Shown piece after piece: positions 9,174 to 18,376 of a DNA stretch of 64,000 bases. Both the position numbers and the translations under genes were made by a program. The DNA comes from Domibacillus indicus (lineage in GTDB: Bacteria; Bacillota; Bacilli; Bacillales; Domibacillaceae): NCBI RefSeq assembly GCF_000970685.1, contig NZ_LAJB01000015.1, positions 1-64,000 of the forward strand, read 5' to 3'. The notes under the pieces were generated by a model that was not told where the DNA came from, did no database searches, and was given only the letters and a program-made list of their open reading frames with translations. How positions within the stretch are numbered: the first letter of the stretch is position 1; each line of letters starts with the position of its first letter.

Positions 9174-9775
9174 TATTTGGCTTTGCGAGAAGGTATCTTC
9201 GGCTCCGTGCCATTACGCAGCCGGGTGATATTGGCCCGGTGCCGGTAAACGACGAAAAAGGAGAGGGCGACAACGGCAGCCAGGAACGGATAATCACCTG
9301 TGTAAATGGTATGGATAACAGCATAAATAAACGCTGCAGCTGCAGCAACAATAGATGCGAGAGAAACATACTTTGTAATCCATAGAACGCATAGAAAAAC
9401 GATAACCAAAAGCAGGAAAAACCATGGGCTGTAAGCGAGCAGAACGCCGGCAGAAGTGGCGACAGCTTTCCCGCCCCTGAATCCGGCAAATAGTGGAAAC
9501 ATATGGCCGATAACAGCAAAAAGCCCCGCCAGAAGCTGATGAACGCCTGAATCCATAAAAACTGGAAGCAGCGTGGCGGCTGTTCCCTTTAAAATATCAG
9601 CAGCGGTTACAAATGCACCTGCTTTTTTTCCGAGTACACGAAACGAGTTGGTTGCGCCGAGATTTCCGCTGCCATGCTCGCGGATATCAATGCCAAAAAA
9701 CGCTTTTCCAGCTATTAAACCGGACGGAATGGAACCTAATAAGTAGGCAATGATTAAAATAAGTGCTGGAATCAA
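9173..9775 (-). CDS. plsY: Acyl-phosphate:glycerol-3-phosphate acyltransferase
   Basis: PlsY transfers an acyl group from acyl-phosphate to glycerol-3-phosphate, the first committed step of phospholipid synthesis, in the cytoplasmic membrane. The 200-residue protein has five to seven hydrophobic segments and the family motifs GSGNLGATN (about residues 36-44) and [11 protein letters not shown] (about 98-108). The start is TTG at 9775 after GGGAG, which gives the usual start [19 protein letters not shown]. It equals yneS of Bacillus subtilis, located beside parE as expected. Confidence 0.96.
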   Translation of the reverse strand: MIPALILIIAYLLGSIPSGLIAGKAFFGIDIREHGSGNLGATNSFRVLGKKAGAFVTAADILKGTAATLLPVFMDSGVHQLLAGLFAVIGHMFPLFAGFRGGKAVATSAGVLLAYSPWFFLLLVIVFLCVLWITKYVSLASIVAAAAAFIYAVIHTIYTGDYPFLAAVVALSFFVVYRHRANITRLRNGTEPKIPSRKAK

Positions 9776-9921
9776 TTTCTCATTCTCCCTTTTTGTATTG
9801 TATAATCATGTGCATGACGTTCACATTCATTTTACCATGGAGACCGGAATGGCGGGAAAATTATTTCGGTTGATTCTCAGGTGAAAGTGGCGTACGCTTT
9901 AAAGCGGAATTCATAAACGTA

Positions 9922-9951
9922 TTGGAGAACATTTCATTTTTATGATATGAT
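9922..9951 (+). promoter_or_regulatory. Promoter of parEC
   Basis: TTGGAG (9922-9927) and TATGAT (9946-9951) are separated by 18 nt, about 55 nt upstream of the parE start, and fit a SigA promoter. Confidence 0.55.
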
Positions 9952-9956
9952 AGTTG

Positions 9957-9970
9957 AGAACATACGTTTT
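9957..9970. promoter_or_regulatory. LexA-box-like operator upstream of parE
   Basis: AGAACATACGTTTT matches the Bacillus LexA consensus CGAACRNRYGTTYG at 12 of 14 positions and lies just downstream of the -10 element, where a repressor would block transcription. parEC belongs to the LexA regulon in Bacillus subtilis, which supports the call. Confidence 0.55.
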
Positions 9971-10005
9971 ATGTACGGGTGTTGGAAAGAGAGGGGACTT
10001 AGTTC

Positions 10006-11982
10006 ATGGCGGATGCAACAAAAAAACCAGTTTACAATGAGGATTCCATCCAGGTTCTCGAAGGGCTAGAAGCCGTTCGAAAGCGTCCGGGGATGTATAT
10101 AGGATCGACAGATGGCCGTGGGCTGCATCATTTAGTGTATGAAATCGTTGACAACTCGGTCGATGAAGCGCTCGGCGGATATGGGACGGAAATTAATGTT
10201 ACCATTCATAAAGATAATTCAATTAGTGTGCGTGATTACGGGCGTGGCATGCCAACAGGAATGCATCGTACCGGCAAGCCGACAACCGAGGTTATTCTTA
10301 CCGTTCTGCATGCCGGCGGGAAATTCGGTCAGGGCGGCTACAAAACAAGCGGCGGCCTGCATGGTGTCGGAGCTTCAGTTGTGAATGCCCTGTCTGAATG
10401 GCTGACGGTAACCATCTGGCGTGATGGACTTCAATATGAACAGCGCTTTGAACGGGGCGGAAAGCCGGTTACAACGCTTGAGCAAAAAGGCAAAGCGAGG
10501 TCAACAGGCACACAAATCCATTTTAAGCCGGACGAAACCATTTTTTCGACGACGGTTTTTCAATTTGATACGCTGAGCGAGCGGCTGAGAGAATCCGCTT
10601 TTTTGTTAAAAGGATTAAAAATCACACTGGAAGACAAGCGGGAAGACCGTGAACAAAAAGAAGAATACTTTTTTGAAAACGGCATAGAAGAATTTGTGAA
10701 ATACTTGAATGAGGAAAAGGATACGCTTCATCCGGTTGCTTCGTTTGAAGGAACACAGAATGAAATAGAAGCAGAATTTGCTTTTCAGTTTAACGATGGG
10801 TTTTCCGAGAATGTTTTGTCATTTGTCAACAACGTACGGACAAAAGACGGCGGTACCCATGAAGCGGGGGCGCGGGCAGCGATGACGCGCACATTCAATG
10901 AATATGCGCGCAAAAGCAGTTTATTAAAAGACAAAGATAAAAATTTAGAAGGTACGGATATTCGAGAAGGATTAACGGCTATCGTTTCCGTTCGGGTACC
11001 GGAGCATATGCTCCAGTTTGAGGGGCAGACAAAAGGAAAGCTTGGAACAGGAGAAGCGAGGTCAGCGGTTGACCAGGTCGTATCTGAACGGCTGCTTTAT
11101 TTTCTGGAAGAAAATCCGGATTTGAGCGGCCTTCTTATCAAAAAAGCGGTCAAAGCTGCCCAGGCTCGCGAAGCAGCCCGAAAAGCGAGGGAAGATGCCC
11201 GTAACGGAAAAAAACGCAAAAAAAGCGAGGCTGTTTTATCAGGGAAGCTTACACCTGCCCAGTCACGCAATCCAGAGCGCAATGAACTGTATTTGGTTGA
11301 AGGCGATTCCGCCGGCGGCTCCGCGAAGCAGGGAAGGGACCGGAAATTTCAAGCTGTTTTGCCTTTGCGGGGAAAAGTAATCAATACAGAAAAAGCCAAG
11401 CTTGCGGACATTTTTAAAAATGAAGAGATCAACACAATCATTCATGCAATCGGCGCAGGTGTCGGCCCGGACTTTGCCGTTGATGACGCGAATTATGATA
11501 AGGTCATTATTATGACAGACGCTGACACAGATGGCGCGCACATTCAGGTGCTGCTGCTTACGTTTTTCTACCGGTATATGAAGCCGCTCATTGACAGCGG
11601 AAAAGTATATATCGCCATGCCGCCGCTTTTTAAAGTGTCGAAAGGAGCAGGGAAAAAAGAAGTCGTTGAGTATGTCTGGACAGAACGGGAATTGGAGACC
11701 CTGCTAAAAAAAATGGGCAAGGGCACGACAATTCAGCGCTATAAAGGACTTGGCGAGATGAATGCCGACCAATTGTGGGAAACGACCATGAACCCTGAAA
11801 CAAGAACATTGATCCGTGTAACAATCGACGACGCAGCAAGGGCGGAACGGCGGGTAACTGTTTTGATGGGCGATAAAGTTGAGCCGCGCAGAAAATGGAT
11901 CGAATCCAATGTAGCGTTTGGGCTGGAAGAAGAAGCAGCTCTCTTAGAAAATGAACAGTTGGCCGGCAGCAGGGAGGAATAA
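10006..11982 (+). CDS. parE: DNA topoisomerase IV subunit B
   Basis: ParE is the ATPase subunit of topoisomerase IV, which decatenates daughter chromosomes. The 658-residue protein has the GHKL ATPase motifs DNSVDEALGGYG (about residues 48-59), GRGMPTG, and GGLHGVGASVVNALS, then a transducer domain, and a TOPRIM domain with EGDSAGGSAKQGRDR, PLRGKVINTEKA and DADTDGAHI. A lysine/arginine-rich insert (AREAARKAREDARNGKKRKK, about 386-405) precedes TOPRIM. It starts at ATG after GAGAGGGG, and parC follows 3 nt after its stop codon. Confidence 0.98.
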   Translation: MADATKKPVYNEDSIQVLEGLEAVRKRPGMYIGSTDGRGLHHLVYEIVDNSVDEALGGYGTEINVTIHKDNSISVRDYGRGMPTGMHRTGKPTTEVILTVLHAGGKFGQGGYKTSGGLHGVGASVVNALSEWLTVTIWRDGLQYEQRFERGGKPVTTLEQKGKARSTGTQIHFKPDETIFSTTVFQFDTLSERLRESAFLLKGLKITLEDKREDREQKEEYFFENGIEEFVKYLNEEKDTLHPVASFEGTQNEIEAEFAFQFNDGFSENVLSFVNNVRTKDGGTHEAGARAAMTRTFNEYARKSSLLKDKDKNLEGTDIREGLTAIVSVRVPEHMLQFEGQTKGKLGTGEARSAVDQVVSERLLYFLEENPDLSGLLIKKAVKAAQAREAARKAREDARNGKKRKKSEAVLSGKLTPAQSRNPERNELYLVEGDSAGGSAKQGRDRKFQAVLPLRGKVINTEKAKLADIFKNEEINTIIHAIGAGVGPDFAVDDANYDKVIIMTDADTDGAHIQVLLLTFFYRYMKPLIDSGKVYIAMPPLFKVSKGAGKKEVVEYVWTERELETLLKKMGKGTTIQRYKGLGEMNADQLWETTMNPETRTLIRVTIDDAARAERRVTVLMGDKVEPRRKWIESNVAFGLEEEAALLENEQLAGSREE

Positions 11983-11985
11983 TCA

Positions 11986-14409
11986 GTGGAAAACGAACAT
12001 ATTCAAGATTTGCCGCTTGAGGACGTTATCGGTGACCGATTCGGGCGGTATAGTAAATATATTATTCAAGAGCGGGCGCTTCCCGATGCGCGGGACGGAT
12101 TAAAGCCGGTACAGCGCCGCATTTTATTTTCTATGCATACAGAAGGCAACACGCATCAGAAGCCATTTCGGAAAGCGGCTAAAACAGTCGGAAATGTTAT
12201 TGGCAACTATCATCCTCATGGTGATTCATCCGTTTACGATGCAATGGTACGTTTGAGCCAGAGCTGGAAAATGCGGACCCCGCTTATTGAAATGCACGGC
12301 AATAACGGCTCAGTCGACGGTGATCCCCCGGCTGCTATGCGTTATACGGAAACAAGGCTTTCAGCTATCGCTGGTGAATTGTTAACGGATATTGAAAAAA
12401 GAACAGTCGATTTTATTCCAAATTTTGATGAAACAACGAACGAGCCAGTTGTTCTGCCTGCAAGGTTTCCAAACCTGCTTGTGAATGGCTCCACGGGAAT
12501 TTCGGCCGGTTATGCTACCGAAATTCCGCCTCACCGGCTTGATGAAGTGATTGACGCTGTTATTATGAGAATGGAAAAGCCATCCTGCACGGTTGAAGAC
12601 CTGATGAAGGTGCTGCCTGGCCCGGATTTTCCGACAGGTGGTATTATTCAAGGGGTCGACGGTATTGAAAAAGCGTACAAAACCGGCAAAGGAAAAGTAA
12701 TTATTCGAGGCAAAACAGAGATTGAAGATCTGCGCGGCGGACGCCAGCGGATTGTCATTACAGAAATCCCATACGAAATCAACAAAGCTTCGCTTGTGAG
12801 GAAAATCGACGATTTGCGAATCGATCGAAAGCTCGACAGTATTGCTGAAGTTCGTGATGAAACAGACCGGACAGGACTGCGCATCGTCATTGATTTAAAA
12901 AAAGAAGCAGACACCGAACTTATTTTAAATTATTTGTTTAAAGCAACGGACCTGCAGGTGTCTTACAATTTCAATATGGTTGCTATTTACAATAAGCGGC
13001 CGATTTTAATGGGACTGCACCGGCTGCTTGATGCTTATATTGAGCATCGCAAGGAAGTTGTAACGAACCGTTCTGTATATGATCTGGAAAAAGCAAAAGC
13101 CCGGCATCATATCGTAGAAGGACTGATGAAGGCTTTATCCATTTTAGACGAAGTGATTGCCTGCATCCGTTCATCAAAAGATAAACAGGATGCAAAAAAC
13201 CGCCTGATAAAGCAATTTGATTTTACGGAAGCACAGGCAGAAGCCATTGTAACGCTTCAGCTTTACCGTTTAACGAATACTGATATCACAGCGCTGCAAA
13301 AAGAAGCCGCTGAGCTTGAAAAAACAATTCAGCAGCTTGAAGCCATTTTGGGAAGCGTCAAAAAGCTTGAAGCTGTCATTAAGCGTGAATTAAAAGAAAT
13401 GAAAAAAACATATACAACGGAGCGGCAGACCGTCATTGAAGCGGAAATTCAGGAAATTAAAATTGATCAAAAAGCAATGATACCAAGTGAGGATGTAATG
13501 GTTTCTGTTACGCGTGAGGGATATATTAAGCGGACGGGCCTTCGTTCTTATTCGGCTTCGGGAGGCCTGCCTGCTATGAAAGAAACAGACGGCCTTCTTT
13601 TTAAGCAGGAAATGAATACAACAGATGTACTGCTTGTTTTTACGAATAAAGGAAGTTATTTGTATTTGCCGGTGCATGAACTGCCGGATATCCGCTGGAA
13701 AGACGCGGGGCAGCACGCTTCAGGCATGGTCAGCGGCTTTAAAGAAGAATCGATTGTTGGAGCATTTTCAGTCCGTGACTTTTCCGCGCAGCAGTTTATT
13801 TTACTGGCGACCAAAAGCGGCATGATTAAGCGGACTGAGCTTGCCCAGCTTAATGTGCAGCGCTATTCACGTACGTTAACAGCAATGAACGTAAAAGGGG
13901 AAGATGAAGTTTGTGCAGCGGCTCTGACAGACGGCAGCAGCGATATTTTAATGATTAGCCATCTTGGCTATGGCCTTCGTTTTGCGGAAGAGGAGGTACC
14001 GGTTGTGGGACCCCGGGCAGCGGGAGTAAAAGGCATCAGCTTAAAAGAAAATGATTATACAGTAGCTGCTATTGCTGCAAAAAACGCGGAGGAAGCCCAG
14101 TTCTTGGCGGTTACAAGCCGGGGGTCTGCAAAACGCGGCGGGTTTGACCAGTTTGAGCGGACATCCCGCGCAAAACGCGGAGTTGTGCTGGTCCGGGAAT
14201 TGAAAACAAATCCGCATCGCATTGTCGGAGCGGCTTACCTTGATGAAAACCGCGATTACTATGTGCGCATGAAAAAAGGCGAAGATGTAAAAGTAAATAT
14301 AAACACTTTGAAGAAAGTGGACCGTTATTCAAACGGGTCGTTTATTGTTGATGAAAAAGAGCAGGGACCGATTCAAGCACTTCTTCTTACAGAAAAAGAA
14401 GCAGAATAA
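11986..14409 (+). CDS. parC: DNA topoisomerase IV subunit A
   Basis: The 807-residue ParC is the DNA-cleaving subunit. The catalytic tyrosine is Tyr120 in MRYTETRLS. The quinolone-resistance-determining region reads HPHGDSSVYDAMVRL with Ser81 and Asp85 at the positions equal to Ser80 and Glu84 of Staphylococcus aureus GrlA, so the common resistance changes at Ser81 are absent. A C-terminal beta-pinwheel follows (about residues 490-800). The start is GTG after GGGAGGA, 3 nt downstream of parE, forming one operon. A strong terminator follows. Confidence 0.98.
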   Translation: MENEHIQDLPLEDVIGDRFGRYSKYIIQERALPDARDGLKPVQRRILFSMHTEGNTHQKPFRKAAKTVGNVIGNYHPHGDSSVYDAMVRLSQSWKMRTPLIEMHGNNGSVDGDPPAAMRYTETRLSAIAGELLTDIEKRTVDFIPNFDETTNEPVVLPARFPNLLVNGSTGISAGYATEIPPHRLDEVIDAVIMRMEKPSCTVEDLMKVLPGPDFPTGGIIQGVDGIEKAYKTGKGKVIIRGKTEIEDLRGGRQRIVITEIPYEINKASLVRKIDDLRIDRKLDSIAEVRDETDRTGLRIVIDLKKEADTELILNYLFKATDLQVSYNFNMVAIYNKRPILMGLHRLLDAYIEHRKEVVTNRSVYDLEKAKARHHIVEGLMKALSILDEVIACIRSSKDKQDAKNRLIKQFDFTEAQAEAIVTLQLYRLTNTDITALQKEAAELEKTIQQLEAILGSVKKLEAVIKRELKEMKKTYTTERQTVIEAEIQEIKIDQKAMIPSEDVMVSVTREGYIKRTGLRSYSASGGLPAMKETDGLLFKQEMNTTDVLLVFTNKGSYLYLPVHELPDIRWKDAGQHASGMVSGFKEESIVGAFSVRDFSAQQFILLATKSGMIKRTELAQLNVQRYSRTLTAMNVKGEDEVCAAALTDGSSDILMISHLGYGLRFAEEEVPVVGPRAAGVKGISLKENDYTVAAIAAKNAEEAQFLAVTSRGSAKRGGFDQFERTSRAKRGVVLVRELKTNPHRIVGAAYLDENRDYYVRMKKGEDVKVNINTLKKVDRYSNGSFIVDEKEQGPIQALLLTEKEAE

Positions 14410-14414
14410 GAAGC

Positions 14415-14455
14415 AAAAAGCTCCACGTACAAAAATGACGTGGAGCTTTTTTTAT
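14415..14455 (+). terminator. Terminator of parEC
   Basis: A 14-bp stem (14415-14428 with 14438-14451) is followed by a T run just after the parC stop codon. Confidence 0.9.
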
Positions 14456-14537
14456 GGTAAATTGGGTTTTGTGTTGTTTTTCGACAGGGTATTGGCTCTG
14501 TAAGCGGCAACAAATATTTTTTAAAAGGAGTGAGAGA

Positions 14538-15941
14538 ATGACTGCATTAGATCAAATTGTAGCAGAATTAAATAAATATATGTATTCATACGTTATGATT
14601 GCAATGCTGATTATTCTGGGACTGTTTTTTACAGTCAGGACAGGATTTGTCCAATTTAGAATGCTGCCGGAAATGTTCCGGGTTATTTTTGAGAAATCCA
14701 CAATTTCAGCAGATGGAAAAAGAGGGATTTCGTCTTTCCAGGCATTTACGATAAGTGCCGCCTCAAGAATTGGGACAGGCAACCTGGCAGGCGTAGCGAC
14801 AGCGATTGCCGCCGGAGGGCCGGGTGCGATTTTTTGGATGTGGCTTATCGCTTTAATTGGTGCGGGTTCTTCTTTTGTAGAAAGCACACTCGCCCAGGTA
14901 TATAAGGTGAAAGATGGCGATGTATTCAGAGGCGGCCCCGCTTATTATATGGAAAAAGGACTAAAGAAAAGATGGCTGGGCATTATTTTTGCGGTGTCTA
15001 TTACAGTATCGTTTGGCCTTGTTTTTAATGCGGTTCAGTCCAATACCATTTCCATTGCGATCAATGAAGGGTTTGGCGTTTCCCGTTATGTAACAGGAGC
15101 GGTTTTAACCATATTAACAGGAGTTATTGTTTTTGGCGGACTAAAACGAATTGTTAACGTAACACAGGTTCTTGTACCTGTTATGGCTATTCTTTACGTA
15201 CTGCTGGCTGTTGTGATCCTGGCAATGAATATTACAGAAATTCCGGCAATGTTTAAACTCATTATCAATTCTGCATTTGGCCTGCAGGAAGCAGCAGGCG
15301 GTGCACTTGGCGCAGCGGTTATGAACGGAATTAAACGAGGGCTGTTTTCAAATGAAGCAGGTATGGGTTCTGCTCCAAACGCTGCTGCCACAGCAGCAGT
15401 CAGCCATCCGGTGAAGCAGGGGCTCATTCAAACACTGGGTGTTTTCATTGACACGATTGTTATCTGCTCGGCGACCGCTTTTATTATTTTGCTAAGCGGC
15501 CAGTATTTGCGCGCAGATGCGGAATCCATTAATTTAACCCAATCTGCTTTATCGGTTCACATTGGCGACTGGGCTGTTATTTTCCTTGCAGTGGCTATTT
15601 TTATGTTTGCTTTCAGTTCAGTGGTCGGAAACTATTATTATGGTGAAACGAACATTGAATTTATTAAAGAATCAAAAACAACTCTTCTTATCTATAGACT
15701 TGCCGTTATGGCAATGGTTTTCTTCGGTTCAATAGCAAAGATCAGCCTTGTCTGGAATTTAGCCGATTTGTTTATGGCGATAATGGCTTTTATCAACTTA
15801 ATTGCGATTACTATGCTGTCTAAGATTGCAGTCAAAGTATTGGGTGATTACCAGAAGCAGCGAAAGCAGGGGAAAGATCCTGTTTTTTACTCTGATTCTG
15901 TTGAAAACATTGGGGAAACTGACACCTGGAACCGCCAGTAA
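14538..15941 (+). CDS. alsT: Sodium:alanine/glutamine symporter (AGCS family)
   Basis: This 467-residue integral membrane protein belongs to the AGCS family and couples uptake of a small neutral amino acid to sodium. About ten to eleven hydrophobic helices are visible. Family signatures include GNLAGVATAIAAGGPGAIFWMW and GIKRGLFSNEAGMGSAPNAAA. In Bacillus subtilis, AlsT next to parC transports glutamine. I place the start at ATG 14538 after AAAAGGAG rather than an upstream in-frame ATG without a ribosome site. It is monocistronic between two terminators. Confidence 0.94.
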   Translation: MTALDQIVAELNKYMYSYVMIAMLIILGLFFTVRTGFVQFRMLPEMFRVIFEKSTISADGKRGISSFQAFTISAASRIGTGNLAGVATAIAAGGPGAIFWMWLIALIGAGSSFVESTLAQVYKVKDGDVFRGGPAYYMEKGLKKRWLGIIFAVSITVSFGLVFNAVQSNTISIAINEGFGVSRYVTGAVLTILTGVIVFGGLKRIVNVTQVLVPVMAILYVLLAVVILAMNITEIPAMFKLIINSAFGLQEAAGGALGAAVMNGIKRGLFSNEAGMGSAPNAAATAAVSHPVKQGLIQTLGVFIDTIVICSATAFIILLSGQYLRADAESINLTQSALSVHIGDWAVIFLAVAIFMFAFSSVVGNYYYGETNIEFIKESKTTLLIYRLAVMAMVFFGSIAKISLVWNLADLFMAIMAFINLIAITMLSKIAVKVLGDYQKQRKQGKDPVFYSDSVENIGETDTWNRQ

Positions 15942-15944
15942 AAC

Positions 15945-15981
15945 AAACAAAATAAACCGGCTGTGCCGGTTTATTTTGTTT
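15945..15981. terminator. Terminator of alsT
   Basis: A perfect 17-bp stem (15945-15961 with 15965-15981) has a 3-nt loop, an A-rich left arm and a T-rich right arm. Confidence 0.9.
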
Positions 15982-16077
15982 ACTTTCATTATGTGCAAAA
16001 TTCAAAACTGTATCATTAATCTAAATGAACTTTTATAATGAAAAAGACGTGTTACACCATGCAAAGGGGGCGAAAGC

Positions 16078-16221
16078 ATGCAATGGATAGCCGGACTGCT
16101 GTATATGTTTATTTACGCAGTGCCTGTTTTTTTTATTACGCTGTTTATTAAGCTGTTTAAAGCCGAACAAAAATGGAACCGTCAAGCAAGAAAGAAAAAA
16201 GAATCCTCGCACAGGAAATAA
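16078..16221 (+). CDS. 47-residue membrane peptide, unknown
   Basis: The ORF encodes a small protein with one strong hydrophobic helix (about residues 4-27, LLYMFIYAVPVFFITLFIKLF) and a basic C-terminus (RKKKESSHRK). AAAGGGGG stands 7 nt before the ATG. It lies 64 nt ahead of mscL in the same direction with no terminator between, so it may be co-transcribed with it. No family is recognised. Confidence 0.6.
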   Translation: MQWIAGLLYMFIYAVPVFFITLFIKLFKAEQKWNRQARKKKESSHRK

Positions 16222-16237
16222 TGGGAGAAGGGTGATC

Positions 16238-16270
16238 ATGCCGGCAGCAGAAAGCCGGGAAAGGAAGTAA
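16238..16270 (+). CDS. Possible 10-codon leader ORF before mscL
   Basis: An ATG preceded by GGGAGAAGGGTGATC opens a 10-codon frame (MPAAESRERK) that ends 15 nt before the mscL start. It could couple translation to mscL, or be chance. There is no homology evidence. Confidence 0.2.
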   Translation: MPAAESRERK

Positions 16271-16285
16271 AAAGGAAGTGGAACA

Positions 16286-16666
16286 GTGTTAAAAGAGTTT
16301 AAGGAATTTGCCATGCGCGGCAATGTTCTCGACCTGGCTGTCGGAGTCATTCTTGGTACAGCGTTTGGGAAAATTGTTTCTTCACTCGTTGCGGATATTA
16401 TTATGCCATTGATTGGCTTGCTGATTGGCGGAATTGATTTTTCCGGTTTGTCCATTACAGTCGGCAATGAAAGAATTAAATATGGAGTGTTTATTCAGAC
16501 CGTTGTTGATTTTGTCATTATTGCTTTTTCTATTTTCCTGTTTACCAGGCTTATTAATCAAATATATAAGAAAGAAAAGAAAAAGAACGAGACGGCTCTG
16601 GTATTAACGAAAGAAGAAGAGTTATTAACGGAAATTCGTGATCTGCTGAAATCGAATAAAAATTAA
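16286..16666 (+). CDS. mscL: Large-conductance mechanosensitive channel
   Basis: MscL is a homopentameric membrane channel that releases solutes during hypo-osmotic shock. The 126-residue protein begins [31 protein letters not shown], the N-terminal helix and first membrane helix signature, with a second membrane helix at about residues 69-92 and a charged C-terminal bundle helix. The start is GTG after AAAAGGAAG. A small membrane peptide gene precedes it. Confidence 0.97.
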   Translation: MLKEFKEFAMRGNVLDLAVGVILGTAFGKIVSSLVADIIMPLIGLLIGGIDFSGLSITVGNERIKYGVFIQTVVDFVIIAFSIFLFTRLINQIYKKEKKKNETALVLTKEEELLTEIRDLLKSNKN

Positions 16667-16670
16667 GCTT

Positions 16671-16700
16671 ATGCCCGGACATTTGTCCGGGCATATTTTT
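16671..16700. terminator. Terminator of mscL
   Basis: A 10-bp stem (16671-16680 with 16685-16694) has a 4-nt loop and is followed by ATTTTTATTT. Confidence 0.85.
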
Positions 16701-17023
16701 ATTTCGGTAGACGAAACAATTTTCGTGCTTCTTCAATAAGCATGTGCTATGATGGATTCCGCAGTAAATTGTCGACAGATGGAGAACGAGAAAGAAGTTC
16801 TGTCATCGGGAAAAATTTCAATTAATAAAGCGGCTTGAAAAGCGGATGATAAACTTGACGAGCTGTTTTTTTAAAAAGGTTTAAGGCTATTTTGTTTACG
16901 GGAAACCACTGGAAGGGAAGGGGACTGCTCGCACTGGTGCCGCAGAGTTATTTGAAAAAGAACAAAAAGCATCTGTAAATAAATATGCAAATGGTATCAT
17001 TCCAACAAGAAAGAAGGAGTTAC
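16701..17023. other. Intergenic region before the MFS gene
   Basis: These 323 nt lie between the mscL terminator and the MFS transporter start. I see no convincing ORF, repeat or RNA structure. It presumably holds the promoter and leader of the transporter gene, but no clear promoter was found. Confidence 0.3.
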
Positions 17024-18223
17024 ATGTCGAAACAGTCTATACACCAGTTTCCTCTGCTGCTTTTAATGATGAATATGTTTATTGTAATGACCGGTATTGG
17101 GCTTGTTATCCCCATTATGCCGACGATTATTCAGGAGTTTGGCGCAGGTGGTAAAACCTTTGGGTTTCTTATCGCAACGTTTGCATTTGCCCAGTTTTTA
17201 TTTTCGCCGCTTGCAGGGGATTTATCGGACCGTTATGGCCGAAAAAAGGCAATTGTATTTGGTCTTATTTTATTTTCAGCCGCCCAGTTTTTATTCGCGT
17301 TTTCGAATTATTTAGCGTTCTTATATGTCTCGCGTATAATCGGAGGAATTGGCGGCGCTTTTATGATTCCTTCTATGATGGCGTTTGTGGCAGATATTAC
17401 AACTGTGGAAACGCGTGCAAAAGGAATGGGCCGTCTCGGTGCATCCATGTCTTTTGGTTTTGTTGTCGGTCCCGGAGTTGGCGGATTTCTGGCAGAGCTG
17501 GGGCTGCGTGCTCCTTTTCTTATCGCCGGAACAGTTGCAGCCGCCGCTGCGGTTCTTTCATGGTTTTTTTTAAGGGAACCCGAAAAAGAAAAAGCAGATG
17601 TGCTAGTAAAGCAGCGCGAATCTCTTGTCAAGCAGCTGGCTCTTTCCGTAAAAAAGCCTTACTTTATTTTGCTGGTCATGATGTTTACCTTATCCTTCGG
17701 CCTTGCTAACTATCAGTCGACTATCAGCTTGTTTACGGACCGAAAATTTGGGTTCAGCCCTTCAGATATTTCTATTTTGATGGTAGTGGGCGGCTTGATC
17801 GGTGTTATTGTCCAGGCTTTTGTACTTGACCGGGTACTTGAGCGTTTTGGAGAAGTGCGTATTATGAATGTTATGCTGGTGGTAGCAGCTTTATCGATGG
17901 TCAGCATTTTGTTTGCGGCAGGATTTACGTCAGTGCTGTTGATTTCAGCGGTGTTTTTTACCGCCGCTTCTCTTCTGCGCCCTTCCATTAACACGACCAT
18001 TTCCAAAATGGCCGGCGATGAACAGGGATTCGCAGCCGGCATGAATAATGCTTACATGAGCATCGGCAATATGATTGGTCCTGCGCTTGCAGGGACATTG
18101 TTTGATATTAATATGGGCCTTCCTTATATATTTGGTTCGATTATTATTGTGGTTACTTTAGTGATATGCATTCGCTGGGCAAGAGGGAGAAGCCGGCAGA
18201 AAGCCGTCCGTTCGGCAGAATAA
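17024..18223 (+). CDS. MFS drug-type exporter (DHA1-like)
   Basis: The 399-residue protein has twelve predicted membrane helices. Motif A appears as GDLSDRYGRKKAI between helices 2 and 3, and a motif-C-like GFVVGPGVGG lies in helix 5, which marks proton antiporters. The layout resembles Bacillus Bmr/Blt and Staphylococcus NorA, so export of a toxic compound is likely, with unknown substrate. The start at ATG 17024 follows AAGAAGGAG; an upstream in-frame ATG (16985) lacks a ribosome site. It is monocistronic. Confidence 0.85.
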   Translation: MSKQSIHQFPLLLLMMNMFIVMTGIGLVIPIMPTIIQEFGAGGKTFGFLIATFAFAQFLFSPLAGDLSDRYGRKKAIVFGLILFSAAQFLFAFSNYLAFLYVSRIIGGIGGAFMIPSMMAFVADITTVETRAKGMGRLGASMSFGFVVGPGVGGFLAELGLRAPFLIAGTVAAAAAVLSWFFLREPEKEKADVLVKQRESLVKQLALSVKKPYFILLVMMFTLSFGLANYQSTISLFTDRKFGFSPSDISILMVVGGLIGVIVQAFVLDRVLERFGEVRIMNVMLVVAALSMVSILFAAGFTSVLLISAVFFTAASLLRPSINTTISKMAGDEQGFAAGMNNAYMSIGNMIGPALAGTLFDINMGLPYIFGSIIIVVTLVICIRWARGRSRQKAVRSAE

Positions 18224-18227
18224 ATAC

Positions 18228-18256
18228 AAAAAGCCCGCCTTTTTTAAAAGGCGGGC
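18228..18256 (+). terminator. Terminator hairpin of the MFS gene
   Basis: The stem pairs 18233-18243 with 18246-18256. It has no T run on its 3' side; instead it runs directly into a copy of the interspersed repeat. A degenerate version of the same hairpin sequence recurs at 18361-18382. Confidence 0.6.
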
Positions 18257-18360
18257 ACAGCCAGCCAGCAAACGGCGTCACCTGCCGGCTGTAAATGCTC
18301 ATGGTCCAGGGAGACAGGCAGTTTTAATCAGCCTGTTTTTTCACTTTGTTTATACTTTCT
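18257..18360. repeat. Interspersed intergenic repeat, copy A (degenerate)
   Basis: This 104-nt stretch shares ordered blocks with copies B (19911-20060) and C (57351-57484): CAAACG, GGCGTCAC, TGCCGGCTGT, GACAGGC, AATCAGCCTG and CTTTGT-TATACT. It is shorter and more diverged than the other two. It is bracketed by a hairpin at 18228-18256 and a degenerate copy of it at 18361-18382. Confidence 0.65.
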
Positions 18361-18376
18361 GCCTGCCTTTTAAAAC

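Noticed and set aside
14454-14537. Longer AlsT starting at ATG 14454
   Set aside because: That ATG lies in the parC terminator tail and has no ribosome site; ATG 14538 after AAAAGGAG gives the family N-terminus.
16920-17023. Possible gene remnant upstream of the MFS transporter
   Set aside because: One frame reads plausibly for about 30 codons, but it has no start, no recognisable similarity, and runs out of frame into the transporter gene.
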